Origin: Pratylenchus scribneri
Lineage: Eukaryota > Nematoda > Chromadorea > Rhabditida > Pratylenchidae
NCBI GenBank assembly: GCA_030063045.1
Contig: JAQSEB010000072.1
Span: 1-64,000, forward strand
Reading direction: 5' to 3'
Length of the DNA: 64,000 nt
Translations under genes and position numbers: made by a program
Part shown: positions 52,703-64,000 of the stretch, piece after piece
Position numbering within the stretch: position 1 is the first letter of the stretch
Layout of the letters: every line of letters begins with the position of its first letter
Notes under the pieces: model-generated
The model's database searches: none
Told to the model about the DNA's origin: nothing
What the model saw: only the letters and a program-made list of their open reading frames with translations

Positions 52703-54020
52703 ATTTCCTTTTTCAATATGTACATGCTGTTTCAGCAATTTTTTGGCTGAATTTTCAAAATCTTCCTATTTTCTAATTTATTAAATTTTTATAGTCAATT
52801 CTATCTAATCTATATAATAATTTTATCTTTGACTTTCTATCTTGTTCCGAAATTTTATTTTTAAAAATTTCGAAAAATCAAAATTTTTAAATTTCCTTTT
52901 TCAATATGTACATGCTGTTTCAGCAATTTTTTGGCTGAATTTTCAAAATCTTCCTATTTTCTAATTTCTTAAATTTTTATAGTCAATTCTATCTAATCTA
53001 TATAATAATTTTATCTTAGACTTTCTATCTTGTTCCGAAATTTTATTTTTAAAAATTTCGAAAAATCAAAATTTTTAAATTTCCTTTTTCAATATGTACA
53101 TGCTGTTTCAGCAATTTTTTGGCTGAATTTTCAAAATCTTCCTATTTTCTAATTTATTAAACTTTTTCTAGTCAATTCTATCTAATCTATATAATAATTT
53201 TATCTTAGACTTTCTATCTTGTTCCGAAATTTTATTTTTAAAAATTTCGAAAAATCAAAATTTTTAAATTTCCTTTTTCAATATGTACATGCTGTTTCAG
53301 CAATTTTTTGGCTGAATTTTCAAAATCTTCCTATTTTCTAATTTCTTAAATTTTTATAGTCAATTCTATCTAATCTATATAATAATTTTATCTTAGACTT
53401 TCTATCTTGTTCCGAAATTTTATTTTTAAAAATTTCGAAAAATCAAAATTTTTAAATTTCCTTTTTCAATATGTACATGCTGTTTCAGCAATTTTTTGGC
53501 TGAATTTTCAAAATCTTCCTATTTTCTAATTTCTTAAATTTTTCTAGTCAATTCTATCTAATCTATATAATAATTTTATCTTAGACTTTCTATCTTGTTC
53601 CGAAATTTTATTTTTAAAAATTTCGAAAAATCAAAATTTTTAAATTTCCTTTTTCAATATGTACATGCTGTTTCAGCAATTTTTTGGCTGAATTTTCAAA
53701 ATCTTCCTATTTTCTAATTTCTTAAATTTTTATAGTCAATTCTATCTAATCTATATAATAATTTTATCTTAGACTTTCTATCTTGTTCCGAAATTTTATT
53801 TTTAAAAATTTCGAAAAATCAAAATTTCAAAATTTCCTTTTTCAATATGTACATGCTGTTTCAGCAATTTTTTGGCTGAATTTTCAAAATCTTCCTATTT
53901 TCTAATTTATTAAACTTTTTCTAGTCAATTCTATCTAATCTATATAATAATTTTATCTTAGACTTTCTATCTTGTTCCGAAATTTTATTTTTAAAAATTT
54001 CGAAAAATCAAAATTTTTAA

Positions 54021-54162
54021 ATTTCCTTTTTCAATATGTACATGCTGTTTCAGCAATTTTTTGGCTGAATTTTCAAAATCTCTATATAATAATTTTATCT
54101 TAGACTTTCTATCTTGTTCCGAAATTTTATTTTTAAAAATTTCGAAAAATCAAAATTTCAAA
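54021..54162. repeat. Truncated monomer, 142 bp
   Basis: CAAAATCT joins directly to CTATATAATAA near 54080; 47 bp of the middle block are missing. Both dyads remain. Confidence 0.9.
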
Positions 54163-54540
54163 ATTTCCTTTTTCAATATGTACATGCTGTTTCAGCAATT
54201 TTTTGGCTGAATTTTCAAAATCTTCCTATTTTCTAATTTATTAAACTTTTATAGTCAATTCTATCTAATCTATATAATAATTTTATCTTAGACTTTCTAT
54301 CTTGTTCCGAAATTTTATTTTTAAAAATTTCGAAAAATCAAAATTTCAAAATTTCCTTTTTCAATATGTACATGCTTGTTTCAGCAAATTTTTGGCTGAA
54401 TTTTCAAAATCTTCCTATTTTCTAATTTATTAAACTTTTTCTAGTCAATTCTATCTAATCTATATAATAATTTTATCTTAGACTTTCTATCTTGTTCCGA
54501 AATTTTATTTTTAAAAATTTCGAAAAATCAAAATTTCAAA

Positions 54541-55940
54541 ATTTCCTTTTTCAATATGTACATGCTGTTTCAGCAATTTTTTGGCTGAATTTTCAAAATC
54601 TTCCTATTTTCTAATTTATTAAACTTTTTCTAGTCAATTCTATCTAATCTATATAATAATTTTATCTTAGACTTTCTATCTTGTTCCGAAATTTTATTTT
54701 TAAAAATTTCGAAAAATCAAAATTTCAAAATTTCCTTTTTCAATATGTACATGCTGTTTCAGCAATTTTTTTGCTGAATTTTCAAAATCTTCCTATTTTC
54801 TAATTTATTAAACTTTTTCTAGTCAATTCTATCTAATCTATATAATAATTTTATCTTAGACTTTCTATCTTGTTCCGAAATTTTATTTTTAAAAATTTCG
54901 AAAAATCAAAATTTCAAAATTTCCTTTTTCAATATGTACATGCTGTTTCAGCAATTTTTTGGCTGAATTTTCAAAATCTTCCTATTTTCTAATTTATTAA
55001 ACTTTTTCTAGTCAATTCTATCTAATCTATATAATAATTTTATCTTAGACTTTCTATCTTGTTCCGAAATTTTATTTTTAAAAATTTCGAAAAATCAAAA
55101 TTTCAAAATTTAATTTTTCAATATGTACATGCTGTTTCAGCAATTTTTTGGCTGAATTTTCAAAATCTTCCTATTTTCTAATTTATTAAACTTTTTCTAG
55201 TCAATTCTATCTAATCTATATAATAATTTTATCTTAGACTTTCTATCTTGTTCCGAAATTTTATTTTTAAAAATTTCGAAAAATCAAAATTTCAAAATTT
55301 CCTTTTTCAATATGTACATGCTGTTTCAGCAATTTTTTGGCTGAATTTTCAAAATCTTCCTATTTTCTAATTTCTTAAATTTTTATAGTCAATTCTATCT
55401 AATCTATATAATAATTTTTTCTTAGACTTTCTATCTTGTTCCGAAATTTTATTTTTAAAAATTTCGAAAAATCAAAATTTCAAAATTTCCTTTTTCAATA
55501 TGTACATGCTGTTTCAGCAATTTTTTGGCTGAATTTTCAAAATCTTCCTATTTTCTAATTTATTAAACTTTTATAGTCAATTCTATCTAATCTATATAAT
55601 AATTTTATCTTTGACTTTCTATCTTGTTCCGAAATTTTATTTTTAAAAATTTCGAAAAATCAAAATTTCAAAATTTCCTTTTTCAATATGTACATGCTGT
55701 TTCAGCAATTTTTTGGCTGAATTTTCAAAATCTTCCTATTTTCTAATTTCTTAAATTTTTATAGTCAATTCTATCTAATCTATATAATAATTTTTTCTTA
55801 GACTTTCTATCTTGTTCCGAAATTTTATTTTTAAAAATTTCGAAAAATCAAAATTTCAAAATTTCCTTTTTCAATATGTACATGCTGTTTCAGCAATTTT
55901 TTGGCTGAATTTTCAAAATCTTCCTATTTTCTAATTTATT
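54541..55940. repeat. 12-monomer repeat in zone II, first copy
   Basis: Matches 56803-58202 at an offset of 2262 bp. Private shared markers are TTTTTTTGCTGAA at 54773 (versus 57035), AAATTTAATTTTTC at 55111 (versus 57373, in place of TTTCCTTTTTC) and TTTTTTCTTAG at 55421 (versus 57683). Upstream agreement stops near 54540. Confidence 0.85.
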
Positions 55941-56802
55941 AAACTTTTTCTAGTCAATTCTATCTAATCTATATAATAATTTTATCTTAGACTTTCTATC
56001 TTGTTCCGAAATTTTATTTTTAAAAATTTCGAAAAATCAAAATTTCAAAATTTCCTTTTTCAATATGTACATGCTGTTTCAGCAATTTTTTGGCTGAATT
56101 TTCAAAATCTTCCTATTTTCTAATTTATTAAACTTTTTCTAGTCAATTCTATCTAATCTATATAATAATTTTTTCTTAGACTTTCTATCTTGTTCCGAAA
56201 TTTTATTTTTAAAAATTTCGAAAAATCAAAATTTCAAAATTTCCTTTTTCAATATGTACATGCTGTTTCAGCAATTTTTTGGCTGAATTTTCAAAATCTT
56301 CCTATTTTCTAATTTATTAAACTTTTATAGTCAATTCTATCTAATCTATATAATAATTTTATCTTAGACTTTCTATCTTGTTCCGAAATTTTATTTTTAA
56401 AAATTTCGAAAAATCAAAATTTCAAAATTTCCTTTTTCAATATGTACATGCTGTTTCAGCAATTTTTTGGCTGAATTTTCAAAATCTTCCTATTTTCTAA
56501 TTTCTTAAATTTTTATAGTCAATTCTATCTAATCTATATAATAATTTTTTCTTAGACTTTCTATCTTGTTCCGAAATTTTATTTTTAAAAATTTCGAAAA
56601 ATCAAAATTTCAAAATTTCCTTTTTCAATATGTACATGCTGTTTCAGCAATTTTTTGGCTGAATTTTCAAAATCTTCCTATTTTCTAATTTATTAAACTT
56701 TTATAGTCAATTCTATCTAATCTATATAATAATTTTATCTTTGACTTTCTATCTTGTTCCGAAATTTTATTTTTAAAAATTTCGAAAAATCAAAATTTCA
56801 AA

Positions 56803-58202
56803 ATTTCCTTTTTCAATATGTACATGCTGTTTCAGCAATTTTTTGGCTGAATTTTCAAAATCTTCCTATTTTCTAATTTATTAAACTTTTTCTAGTCAAT
56901 TCTATCTAATCTATATAATAATTTTATCTTAGACTTTCTATCTTGTTCCGAAATTTTATTTTTAAAAATTTCGAAAAATCAAAATTTCAAAATTTCCTTT
57001 TTCAATATGTACATGCTGTTTCAGCAATTTTTTTGCTGAATTTTCAAAATCTTCCTATTTTCTAATTTATTAAACTTTTTCTAGTCAATTCTATCTAATC
57101 TATATAATAATTTTATCTTAGACTTTCTATCTTGTTCCGAAATTTTATTTTTAAAAATTTCGAAAAATCAAAATTTCAAAATTTCCTTTTTCAATATGTA
57201 CATGCTGTTTCAGCAATTTTTTGGCTGAATTTTCAAAATCTTCCTATTTTCTAATTTATTAAACTTTTTCTAGTCAATTCTATCTAATCTATATAATAAT
57301 TTTATCTTAGACTTTCTATCTTGTTCCGAAATTTTATTTTTAAAAATTTCGAAAAATCAAAATTTCAAAATTTAATTTTTCAATATGTACATGCTGTTTC
57401 AGCAATTTTTTGGCTGAATTTTCAAAATCTTCCTATTTTCTAATTTATTAAACTTTTTCTAGTCAATTCTATCTAATCTATATAATAATTTTATCTTAGA
57501 CTTTCTATCTTGTTCCGAAATTTTATTTTTAAAAATTTCGAAAAATCAAAATTTCAAAATTTCCTTTTTCAATATGTACATGCTGTTTCAGCAATTTTTT
57601 GGCTGAATTTTCAAAATCTTCCTATTTTCTAATTTCTTAAATTTTTATAGTCAATTCTATCTAATCTATATAATAATTTTTTCTTAGACTTTCTATCTTG
57701 TTCCGAAATTTTATTTTTAAAAATTTCGAAAAATCAAAATTTCAAAATTTCCTTTTTCAATATGTACATGCTGTTTCAGCAATTTTTTGGCTGAATTTTC
57801 AAAATCTTCCTATTTTCTAATTTATTAAACTTTTATAGTCAATTCTATCTAATCTATATAATAATTTTATCTTTGACTTTCTATCTTGTTCCGAAATTTT
57901 ATTTTTAAAAATTTCGAAAAATCAAAATTTCAAAATTTCCTTTTTCAATATGTACATGCTGTTTCAGCAATTTTTTGGCTGAATTTTCAAAATCTTCCTA
58001 TTTTCTAATTTCTTAAATTTTTATAGTCAATTCTATCTAATCTATATAATAATTTTTTCTTAGACTTTCTATCTTGTTCCGAAATTTTATTTTTAAAAAT
58101 TTCGAAAAATCAAAATTTCAAAATTTCCTTTTTCAATATGTACATGCTGTTTCAGCAATTTTTTGGCTGAATTTTCAAAATCTTCCTATTTTCTAATTTA
58201 TT
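56803..58202. repeat. 12-monomer repeat in zone II, second copy
   Basis: Second copy of the 2262-bp-offset duplication. It ends at the chimeric monomer 58123, whose 3' half has zone III character where the first copy has the ordinary zone II sequence. Confidence 0.85.
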
Positions 58203-58311
58203 AAACTTTTTCTAGCCAATTCTTTCTAATCTATATAATAATTTTATCTTAGAATTTGAATTTAGTTCCGAAATTTTATTTTTAAAAATTTCGAAAAATC
58301 AAAATTTCAAA
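58123..58311. repeat. Chimeric monomer: zone II head, zone III 3' part
   Basis: Starts as zone II (GGCTGAA, CTTCCTA, TTATTAAACTTTTTC), then has AGCCAATTCT and GAATTTAG, which are zone III markers, and ends with a zone II tail TTTCAAAATTT. Private changes are CTTTCTAATC and CTTAGAATTTG. Two switches in one monomer fit a short conversion tract better than a simple crossover. Confidence 0.8.
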
Positions 58312-61134
58312 ATTTCCTTTTTCAATATGTACATGCTGTTTCAGCAATTTTTTGGCTGAATTTTCAAAATCTTCCTATTTTCTAATTTATTAAACTTTTA
58401 TAGTCAATTCTATCTAATCTATATAATAATTTTATCTTAGACTTTCTATCTTGTTCCGAAATTTTATTTTTAAAAATTTCGAAAAATCAAAATTTCAAAA
58501 TTTCCTTTTTCAATATGTACATGCTGTTTCAGCAATTTTTTGGCTGAATTTTCAAAATCTTCCTATTTTCTAATTTCTTAAATTTTTATAGTCAATTCTA
58601 TCTAATCTATATAATAATTTTTTCTTAGACTTTCTATCTTGTTCCGAAATTTTATTTTTAAAAATTTCGAAAAATCAAAATTTCAAAATTTCCTTTTTCA
58701 ATATGTACATGCTGTTTCAGCAATTTTTTGGCTGAATTTTCAAAATCTTCCTATTTTCTAATTTATTAAACTTTTATAGTCAATTCTATCTAATCTATAT
58801 AATAATTTTATCTTTGACTTTCTATCTTGTTCCGAAATTTTATTTTTAAAAATTTCGAAAAATCAAAATTTCAAAATTTCCTTTTTCAATATGTACATGC
58901 TGTTTCAGCAATTTTTTGGCTGAATTTTCAAAATCTTCCTATTTTCTAATTTCTTAAATTTTTATAGTCAATTCTATCTAATCTATATAATAATTTTTTC
59001 TTAGACTTTCTATCTTGTTCCGAAATTTTATTTTTAAAAATTTCGAAAAATCAAAATTTCAAAATTTCCTTTTTCAATATGTACATGCTGTTTCAGCAAT
59101 TTTTTGGCTGAATTTTCAAAATCTTCCTATTTTCTAATTTATTAAACTTTTTCTAGTCAATTCTATCTAATCTATATAATAATTTTATCTTAGACTTTCT
59201 ATCTTGTTCCGAAATTTTATTTTTAAAAATTTCGAAAAATCAAAATTTCAAAATTTCCTTTTTCAATATGTACATGCTGTTTCAGCAATTTTTTGGCTGA
59301 ATTTTCAAAATCTTCCTATTTTCTAATTTATTAAACTTTTTCTAGTCAATTCTATCTAATCTATATAATAATTTTTTCTTAGACTTTCTATCTTGTTCCG
59401 AAATTTTATTTTTAAAAATTTCGAAAAATCAAAATTTCAAAATTTCCTTTTTCAATATGTACATGCTGTTTCAGCAATTTTTTGGCTGAATTTTCAAAAT
59501 CTTCCTATTTCCTAATTTATTAAACTTTTATAGTCAATTCTATCTAATCTATATAATAATTTTATCTTTGACTTTCTATCTTGTTCCGAAATTTTATTTT
59601 TAAAAATTTCGAAAAATCAAAATTTTTAAATTTCCTTTTTCAATATGTACATGCTGTTTCAGCAATTTTTTGGCTGAATTTTCAAAATCTTCCTATTTCA
59701 TAATTTCTTAAATTTTTATAGTCAATTCTATCTAATCTATATAATAATTTTATCTTTGACTTTCTATCTTGTTCCGAAATTTTATTTTTAAAAATTTCGA
59801 AAAATCAAAATTTTTAAATTTCCTTTTTCAATATGTACATGCTGTTTCAGCAATTTTTTGGCTGAATTTTCAAAATCTTCCTATTTCCTAATTTATTAAA
59901 CTTTTATAGTCAATTCTATCTAATCTATATAATAATTTTATCTTTGACTTTCTATCTTGTTCCGAAATTTTATTTTTAAAAATTTCGAAAAATCAAAATT
60001 TCAAAATTTCCTTTTTCAATATGTACATGCTGTTTCAGCAATTTTTTGGCTGAATTTTCAAAATCTTCCTATTTTCTAATTTCTTAAATTTTTATAGTCA
60101 ATTCTATCTAATCTATATAATAATTTTATCTTTGACTTTCTATCTTGTTCCGAAATTTTATTTTTAAAAATTTCGAAAAATCAAAATTTTTAAATTTCCT
60201 TTTTCAATATGTACATGCTGTTTCAGCAATTTTTTGGCTGAATTTTCAAAATCTTCCTATTTTCTAATTTCTTAAATTTTTCTAGTCAATTCTATCTAAT
60301 CTATATAATAATTTTTTCTTAGACTTTCTATCTTGTTCCGAAATTTTATTTTTAAAAATTTCGAAAAATCAAAATTTCAAAATTTCCTTTTTCAATATGT
60401 ACATGCTGTTTCAGCAATTTTTTGGCTGAATTTTCAAAATCTTCCTATTTTCTAATTTCTTAAATTTTTATAGTCAATTCTATCTAATCTATATAATAAT
60501 TTTATCTTTGACTTTCTATCTTGTTCCGAAATTTTATTTTTAAAAATTTCGAAAAATCAAAATTTTTAAATTTCCTTTTTCAATATGTACATGCTGTTTC
60601 AGCAATTTTTTGGCTGAATTTTCAAAATCTTCCTATTTCCTAATTTATTAAACTTTTATAGTCAATTCTATCTAATCTATATAATAATTTTATCTTTGAC
60701 TTTCTATCTTGTTCCGAAATTTTATTTTTAAAAATTTCGAAAAATCAAAATTTCAAAATTTCCTTTTTCAATATGTACATGCTGTTTCAGCAATTTTTTG
60801 GCTGAATTTTCAAAATCTTCCTATTTTCTAATTTCTTAAATTTTTATAGTCAATTCTATCTAATCTATATAATAATTTTTTCTTAGACTTTCTATCTTGT
60901 TCCGAAATTTTATTTTTAAAAATTTCGAAAAATCAAAATTTCAAAATTTCCTTTTTCAATATGTACATGCTGTTTCAGCAATTTTTTGGCTGAATTTTCA
61001 AAATCTTCCTATTTTCTAATTTATTAAACTTTTTCTAGTCAATTCTATCTAATCTATATAATAATTTTATCTTAGACTTTCTATCTTGTTCCGAAATTTT
61101 ATTTTTAAAAATTTCGAAAAATCAAAATTTTTAA

Positions 61135-64000
61135 ATTTCCTTTTTCAATATGTACATGCTGTTTCAGCAATTTGTGAACTGAATTTTCATAATCTTTCTA
61201 TTTACTAATTTCTTAAATTTTTCTAGCCAATTCTATCTAATCTATATAATAATTTTATCTTAGACTTTGAATTTAGTTCAGAAATTTTATTTTTAAAAAT
61301 TTCAAAAAATCAAAATTTTTAAATTTCCTTTTTCAATGTGTACATGCTGTTTCAGCAATTTGTGAACTGAATTTTCATAATCTTTCTATTTTCTAATTTC
61401 TTAAATTTTTCTAGCCAATTCTATCTAATCTATATAATAATTTTATCTTAGACTTTCTCTCTTGTTCCGAAATTTTATTTTTAAAAATTTCGAAAAATCA
61501 AAATTTTTAAATTTCCTTTTTCAATATGTACATGCTGTTTCAGCAATTTGTGAACTGAATTTTCATAATCTTTCTATTTTCTAATTTCTTAAATTTTTCT
61601 AGCCAATTCTATCTAATCTATATAATAATTTTATCTTAGATTTTGAATTTAGTTCCGAAATTTTATTTTTAAAAATTTCGAAAAATCAAAATTTTTAAAT
61701 TTCCTTTTTCAATATGTACATGCTGTTTCAGCAATTTGTGAACTGAATTTTCATAATCTTTCTATTTTCTAATTTCTTAAATTTTTCTAGCCAATTCTAT
61801 CTAATCTATATAATAATTTTATCTTAGACTTTGAATTTAGTTCAGAAATTTTATTTTTAAAAATTTCAAAAAATCAAAATTTTTAAATTTCCTTTTTCAA
61901 TGTGTACATGCTGTTTCAGCAATTTGTGAACTGAATTTTCATAATCTTTCTATTTTCTAATTTCTTAAATTTTTCTAGCCAATTCTATCTAATCTATATA
62001 ATAATTTTATCTTAGACTTTCTATCTTGTTCCGAAATTTTATTTTTAAAAATTTCGAAAAATCAAAATTTTTAAATTTCCTTTTTCAATATGTACATGCT
62101 GTTTCAGCAATTTGTGAACTGAATTTTCATAATCTTTCTATTTACTAATTTCTTAAATTTTTCTAGCCAATTCTATCTAATCTATATAATAATTTTATCT
62201 TAGACTTTCTATCTTGTTCCGAAATTTTATTTTTAAAAATTTCGAAAAATCAAAATTTTTAAATTTCCTTTTTCAATATGTACATGCTGTTTCAGCAATT
62301 TGTGAACTGAATTTTCATAATCTTTCTATTTTCTAATTTCTTAAATTTTTCTAGCCAATTCTATCTAATCTATATAATAATTTTATCTTAGACTTTCTAT
62401 CTTGTTCCGAAATTTTATTTTTAAAAATTTCGAAAAATCAAAATTTTTAAATTTCCTTTTTCAATATGTACATGCTGTTTCAGCAATTTGTGAACTGAAT
62501 TTTCATAATCTTTCTATTTTCTAATTTCTTAAATTTTTCTAGCCAATTCTATCTAATCTATATAATAATTTTATCTTTGACTTTCTATCTTGTTCCGAAA
62601 TTTTATTTTTAAAAATTTCGAAAAATCAAAATTTTTAAATTTCCTTTTTCAATATGTACATGCTGTTTCAGCAATTTGTGAACTGAATTTTCATAATCTT
62701 TCTATTTTCTAATTTCTTAAATTTTTCTAGCCAATTCTATCTAATCTATATAATAATTTTATCTTAGACTTTGAATTTAGTTCCGAAATTTTAATTTTAA
62801 AAATTTCAAAAAATCAAAATTTTTAAATTTCCTTTTTCAATATGTACATGCTGTTTCAGCAATTTGTGAACTGAATTTTCATAATCTTTCTATTTTCTAA
62901 TTTCTTAAATTTTTCTAGCCAATTCTATCTAATCTATATAATAATTTTATCTTAGATTTTCTATCTTGTTCCGAAATTTTATTTTTAAAAATTTCGAAAA
63001 ATCAAAATTTTTAAATTTCCTTTTTCAATATGTACATGCTGTTTCAGCAATTTGTGAACTGAATTTTCATAATCTTTCTATTTTCTAATTTCTTAAATTT
63101 TTCTAGCCAATTCTATCTAATCTATATAATAATTTTATCTTAGACTTTGAATTTAGTTCCGAAATTTTATTTTTAAAAATTTCAAAAAATCAAAATTTTT
63201 AAATTTCCTTTTTCAATATGTACATGCTGTTTCAGCAATTTGTGAACTGAATTTTCATAATCTTTCTATTTTCTAATTTCTTAAATTTTTCTAGCCAATT
63301 CTATCTAATCTATATAATAATTTTATCTTAGACTTTCTATCTTGTTCCGAAATTTTATTTTTAAAAATTTCGAAAAATCAAAATTTTTAAATTTCCTTTT
63401 TCAATATGTACATGCTGTTTCAGCAATTTGTGAACTGAATTTTCATAATCTTTCTATTTTCTAATTTCTTAAATTTTTCTAGCCAATTCTATCTAATCTA
63501 TATAATAATTTTATCTTAGACTTTGAATTTAGTTCCGAAATTTTATTTTTAAAAATTTCAAAAAATCAAAATTTTTAAATTTCCTTTTTCAATATGTACA
63601 TGCTGTTTCAGCAATTTGTGAACTGAATTTTCATAATCTTTCTATTTTCTAATTTCTTAAATTTTTCTAGCCAATTCTATCTAATCTATATAATAATTTT
63701 ATCTTAGACTTTGAATTTAGTTCCGAAATTTTATTTTTAAAAATTTCAAAAAATCAAAATTTTTAAATTTCCTTTTTCAATATGTACATGCTGTTTCAGC
63801 AATTTGTGAACTGAATTTTCATAATCTTTCTATTTTCTAATTTCTTAAATTTTTCTAGCCAATTCTATCTAATCTATATAATAATTTTATCTTAGACTTT
63901 GAATTTAGTTCCGAAATTTTATTTTTAAAAATTTCAAAAAATCAAAATTTTTAAATTTCCTTTTTCAATATGTACATGCTGTTTCAGCAATTTGTGAACT
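61135..64000. repeat. Zone III: N-type array with AGCCAATTCT
   Basis: All monomers carry GTGAACTGAA, CATAATC, TTTCTTAAATTTTTCTAG and AGCCAATTCT, with tail TTAAATTT. Two 3' forms are mixed: TTGAATTTAGTTC and TTCTATCTTGTTCC. The right dyad arm is TTTCA instead of TTTCG in all but one of the GAATTTAG copies (the exception is near 61645) and in none of the CTATCTTG copies. Some copies also have TTCAG for TTCCG (near 61278 and 61840), which removes the left CpG. CTATTTACTAATTT near 61200 and 62139 and ATGTG near 61337 and 61901 are private markers. The array runs off the end of the window. Confidence 0.85.

Larger units (their letters stand above)
52703..61134. repeat. Zone II: G-type array with AGTCAATTCT
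   Basis: Nearly all copies have ATGCTG, TTTGGCTGAA, CTTCCTA and AGTCAATTCT. Middle variants TTATTAAACTTTTTCTAG, TTATTAAACTTTTATAG and TTTCTTAAATTTTTATAG alternate, as do CTTAGAC, CTTTGAC and TTTTTTCTTAG. Tails are TTTTTAAATTT at first and again near 59.6-60.6 kb, mostly TTTCAAAATTT between. CTATTTCCTAATTT replaces CTATTTTCTAATTT near 59505, 59881 and 60631. The ATAAT, CTGAT and TTTAGAATC forms of the central array are absent. Confidence 0.85.
1..64000. repeat. Satellite DNA array, 188-189 bp monomer, about 340 copies
   Basis: Successive occurrences of the landmark ATTTCC (for example at 1, 194, 382, 572, 761, 949, 1139) lie 188-190 bp apart and continue to the last base. All copies point the same way, with no inversion, transposon or unique spacer. 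A hand-built consensus of the commonest form is 188 bp with 94 T, 61 A, 23 C and 10 G, so about 82% A+T and a pyrimidine-rich plus strand. Every frame on both strands has stops in each monomer, so it is non-coding. Neighbouring copies differ at a few linked positions that define subfamilies. Long homogeneous arrays of nucleosome-sized monomers are typical of eukaryotic heterochromatin. Family and species are not recognised. Confidence 0.98.

Noticed and set aside
1..64000. Protein-coding regions
   Set aside because: Stops recur in all frames on both strands in each monomer. In the 188-bp consensus the longest stop-free stretch is about 47 codons on the plus strand, and the period not divisible by three shifts the frame every copy. 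Short ATG-started frames are chance products.
1..64000. CRISPR array
   Set aside because: Regular direct repeats are present, but the whole 188-bp unit is repeated; there are no unique spacers and no cas genes.
1..64000. Mitochondrial control region with AT-rich tandem repeats
   Set aside because: Composition and monomer size would fit some invertebrate control regions, but about 340 copies over 64 kb without any mitochondrial gene or tRNA is far too long, and layered higher-order repeats are typical of nuclear satellites.
1..64000. CENP-B box
   Set aside because: The box requires TTCG followed by an A-containing spacer and CGGG. TTTCGAAAA is present, but CGGG does not occur in any monomer I read, so no canonical box exists.
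1..64000. Polyadenylation signals (AATAAA on the minus strand from TTTATT)
   Set aside because: Present in each monomer, but expected by chance at this base composition and without any transcription unit.
1..64000. Telomeric repeats or rRNA/tRNA genes
   Set aside because: No short G-rich telomere unit and no GC-rich structured RNA segment was found at any point.
1..64000. Insertion of a transposable element or inverted monomer block
   Set aside because: The ATTTCC landmark recurs at about 188 bp in the plus orientation throughout; the only irregular intervals (100, 120, 120 and 142 bp) are internal deletions, not insertions.
1..64000. Single-base T-run length differences as biological variants
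   Set aside because: Many copies differ by one T or A in homopolymers. Some are repeated in identical context and are real, but isolated ones could be sequencing or consensus errors, so they were not used to define groups.

Overview
The whole 64,000-base window is one uninterrupted satellite DNA array. About 340 copies of a 188-189 bp monomer run head to tail in a single orientation, from the first base to the last. The commonest monomer form is about 82% A+T, with 33 G/C in 188 positions by hand count. I found no gene, RNA gene, transposon, CRISPR array or unique sequence. Stop codons fall in all three frames of every monomer on both strands; the longest stop-free stretch in the consensus is about 47 codons. 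This points to eukaryotic constitutive heterochromatin (pericentromeric, centromeric or subtelomeric). I do not recognise the family or the species. A small AT-rich invertebrate genome (insect, nematode or similar) would fit, but that is inference from composition only.

Monomers fall into named groups by diagnostic positions. In the stretch after CAGCAATTT the groups are A (ATTGCCTGAA), T (TTTGCCTGAA), G (TTTGGCTGAA) and N (GTGAACTGAA). The middle block reads ATAATATATTCT, CTGATCTATTCT, CTAATCTATTCT, AGTCAATTCT or AGCCAATTCT. The 3' part carries CTATCTTG or GAATTTAG. The tail reads TATATTT, TTAAATTT or TTCAAAATTT. A prime (A', T') marks the CTGAT form and 'aga' marks TTTAGAATC.

Layout: 1-3964 is mostly A monomers. 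3965-13190 mixes N, T and CTAAT monomers and holds a 12-monomer higher-order repeat. 13191-49540 is a patchwork of higher-order repeats built from the same modules, punctuated by a distinctive mosaic 'D' monomer. 49541-50514 is a disrupted junction with truncated and chimeric monomers. 50515-61134 is nearly all G/AGTCAATTCT monomers, first as a 376 bp dimer and later as a 12-monomer repeat. 61135-64000 is N/AGCCAATTCT monomers with GAATTTAG/CTATCTTG alternation and loss of a CpG.

Two inverted repeats persist through almost all of this variation. One is TTCAG-N11-CTGAA, whose interior differs between groups while arms and spacing stay fixed. The other is CGAAATTTT-N7-AAAATTTCG, which holds the only two CpGs of the monomer. 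They are the best candidates for functional elements (protein binding or cruciform formation), as has been proposed for dyads in centromeric satellites. The patchwork of 2-, 6-, 7-, 8-, 9-, 10- and 12-monomer blocks, repeated truncated monomers and chimeras records unequal exchange and conversion. The right-hand zones II and III contain all parts of the D monomer, so the central array was probably assembled partly from sequences of that flank.
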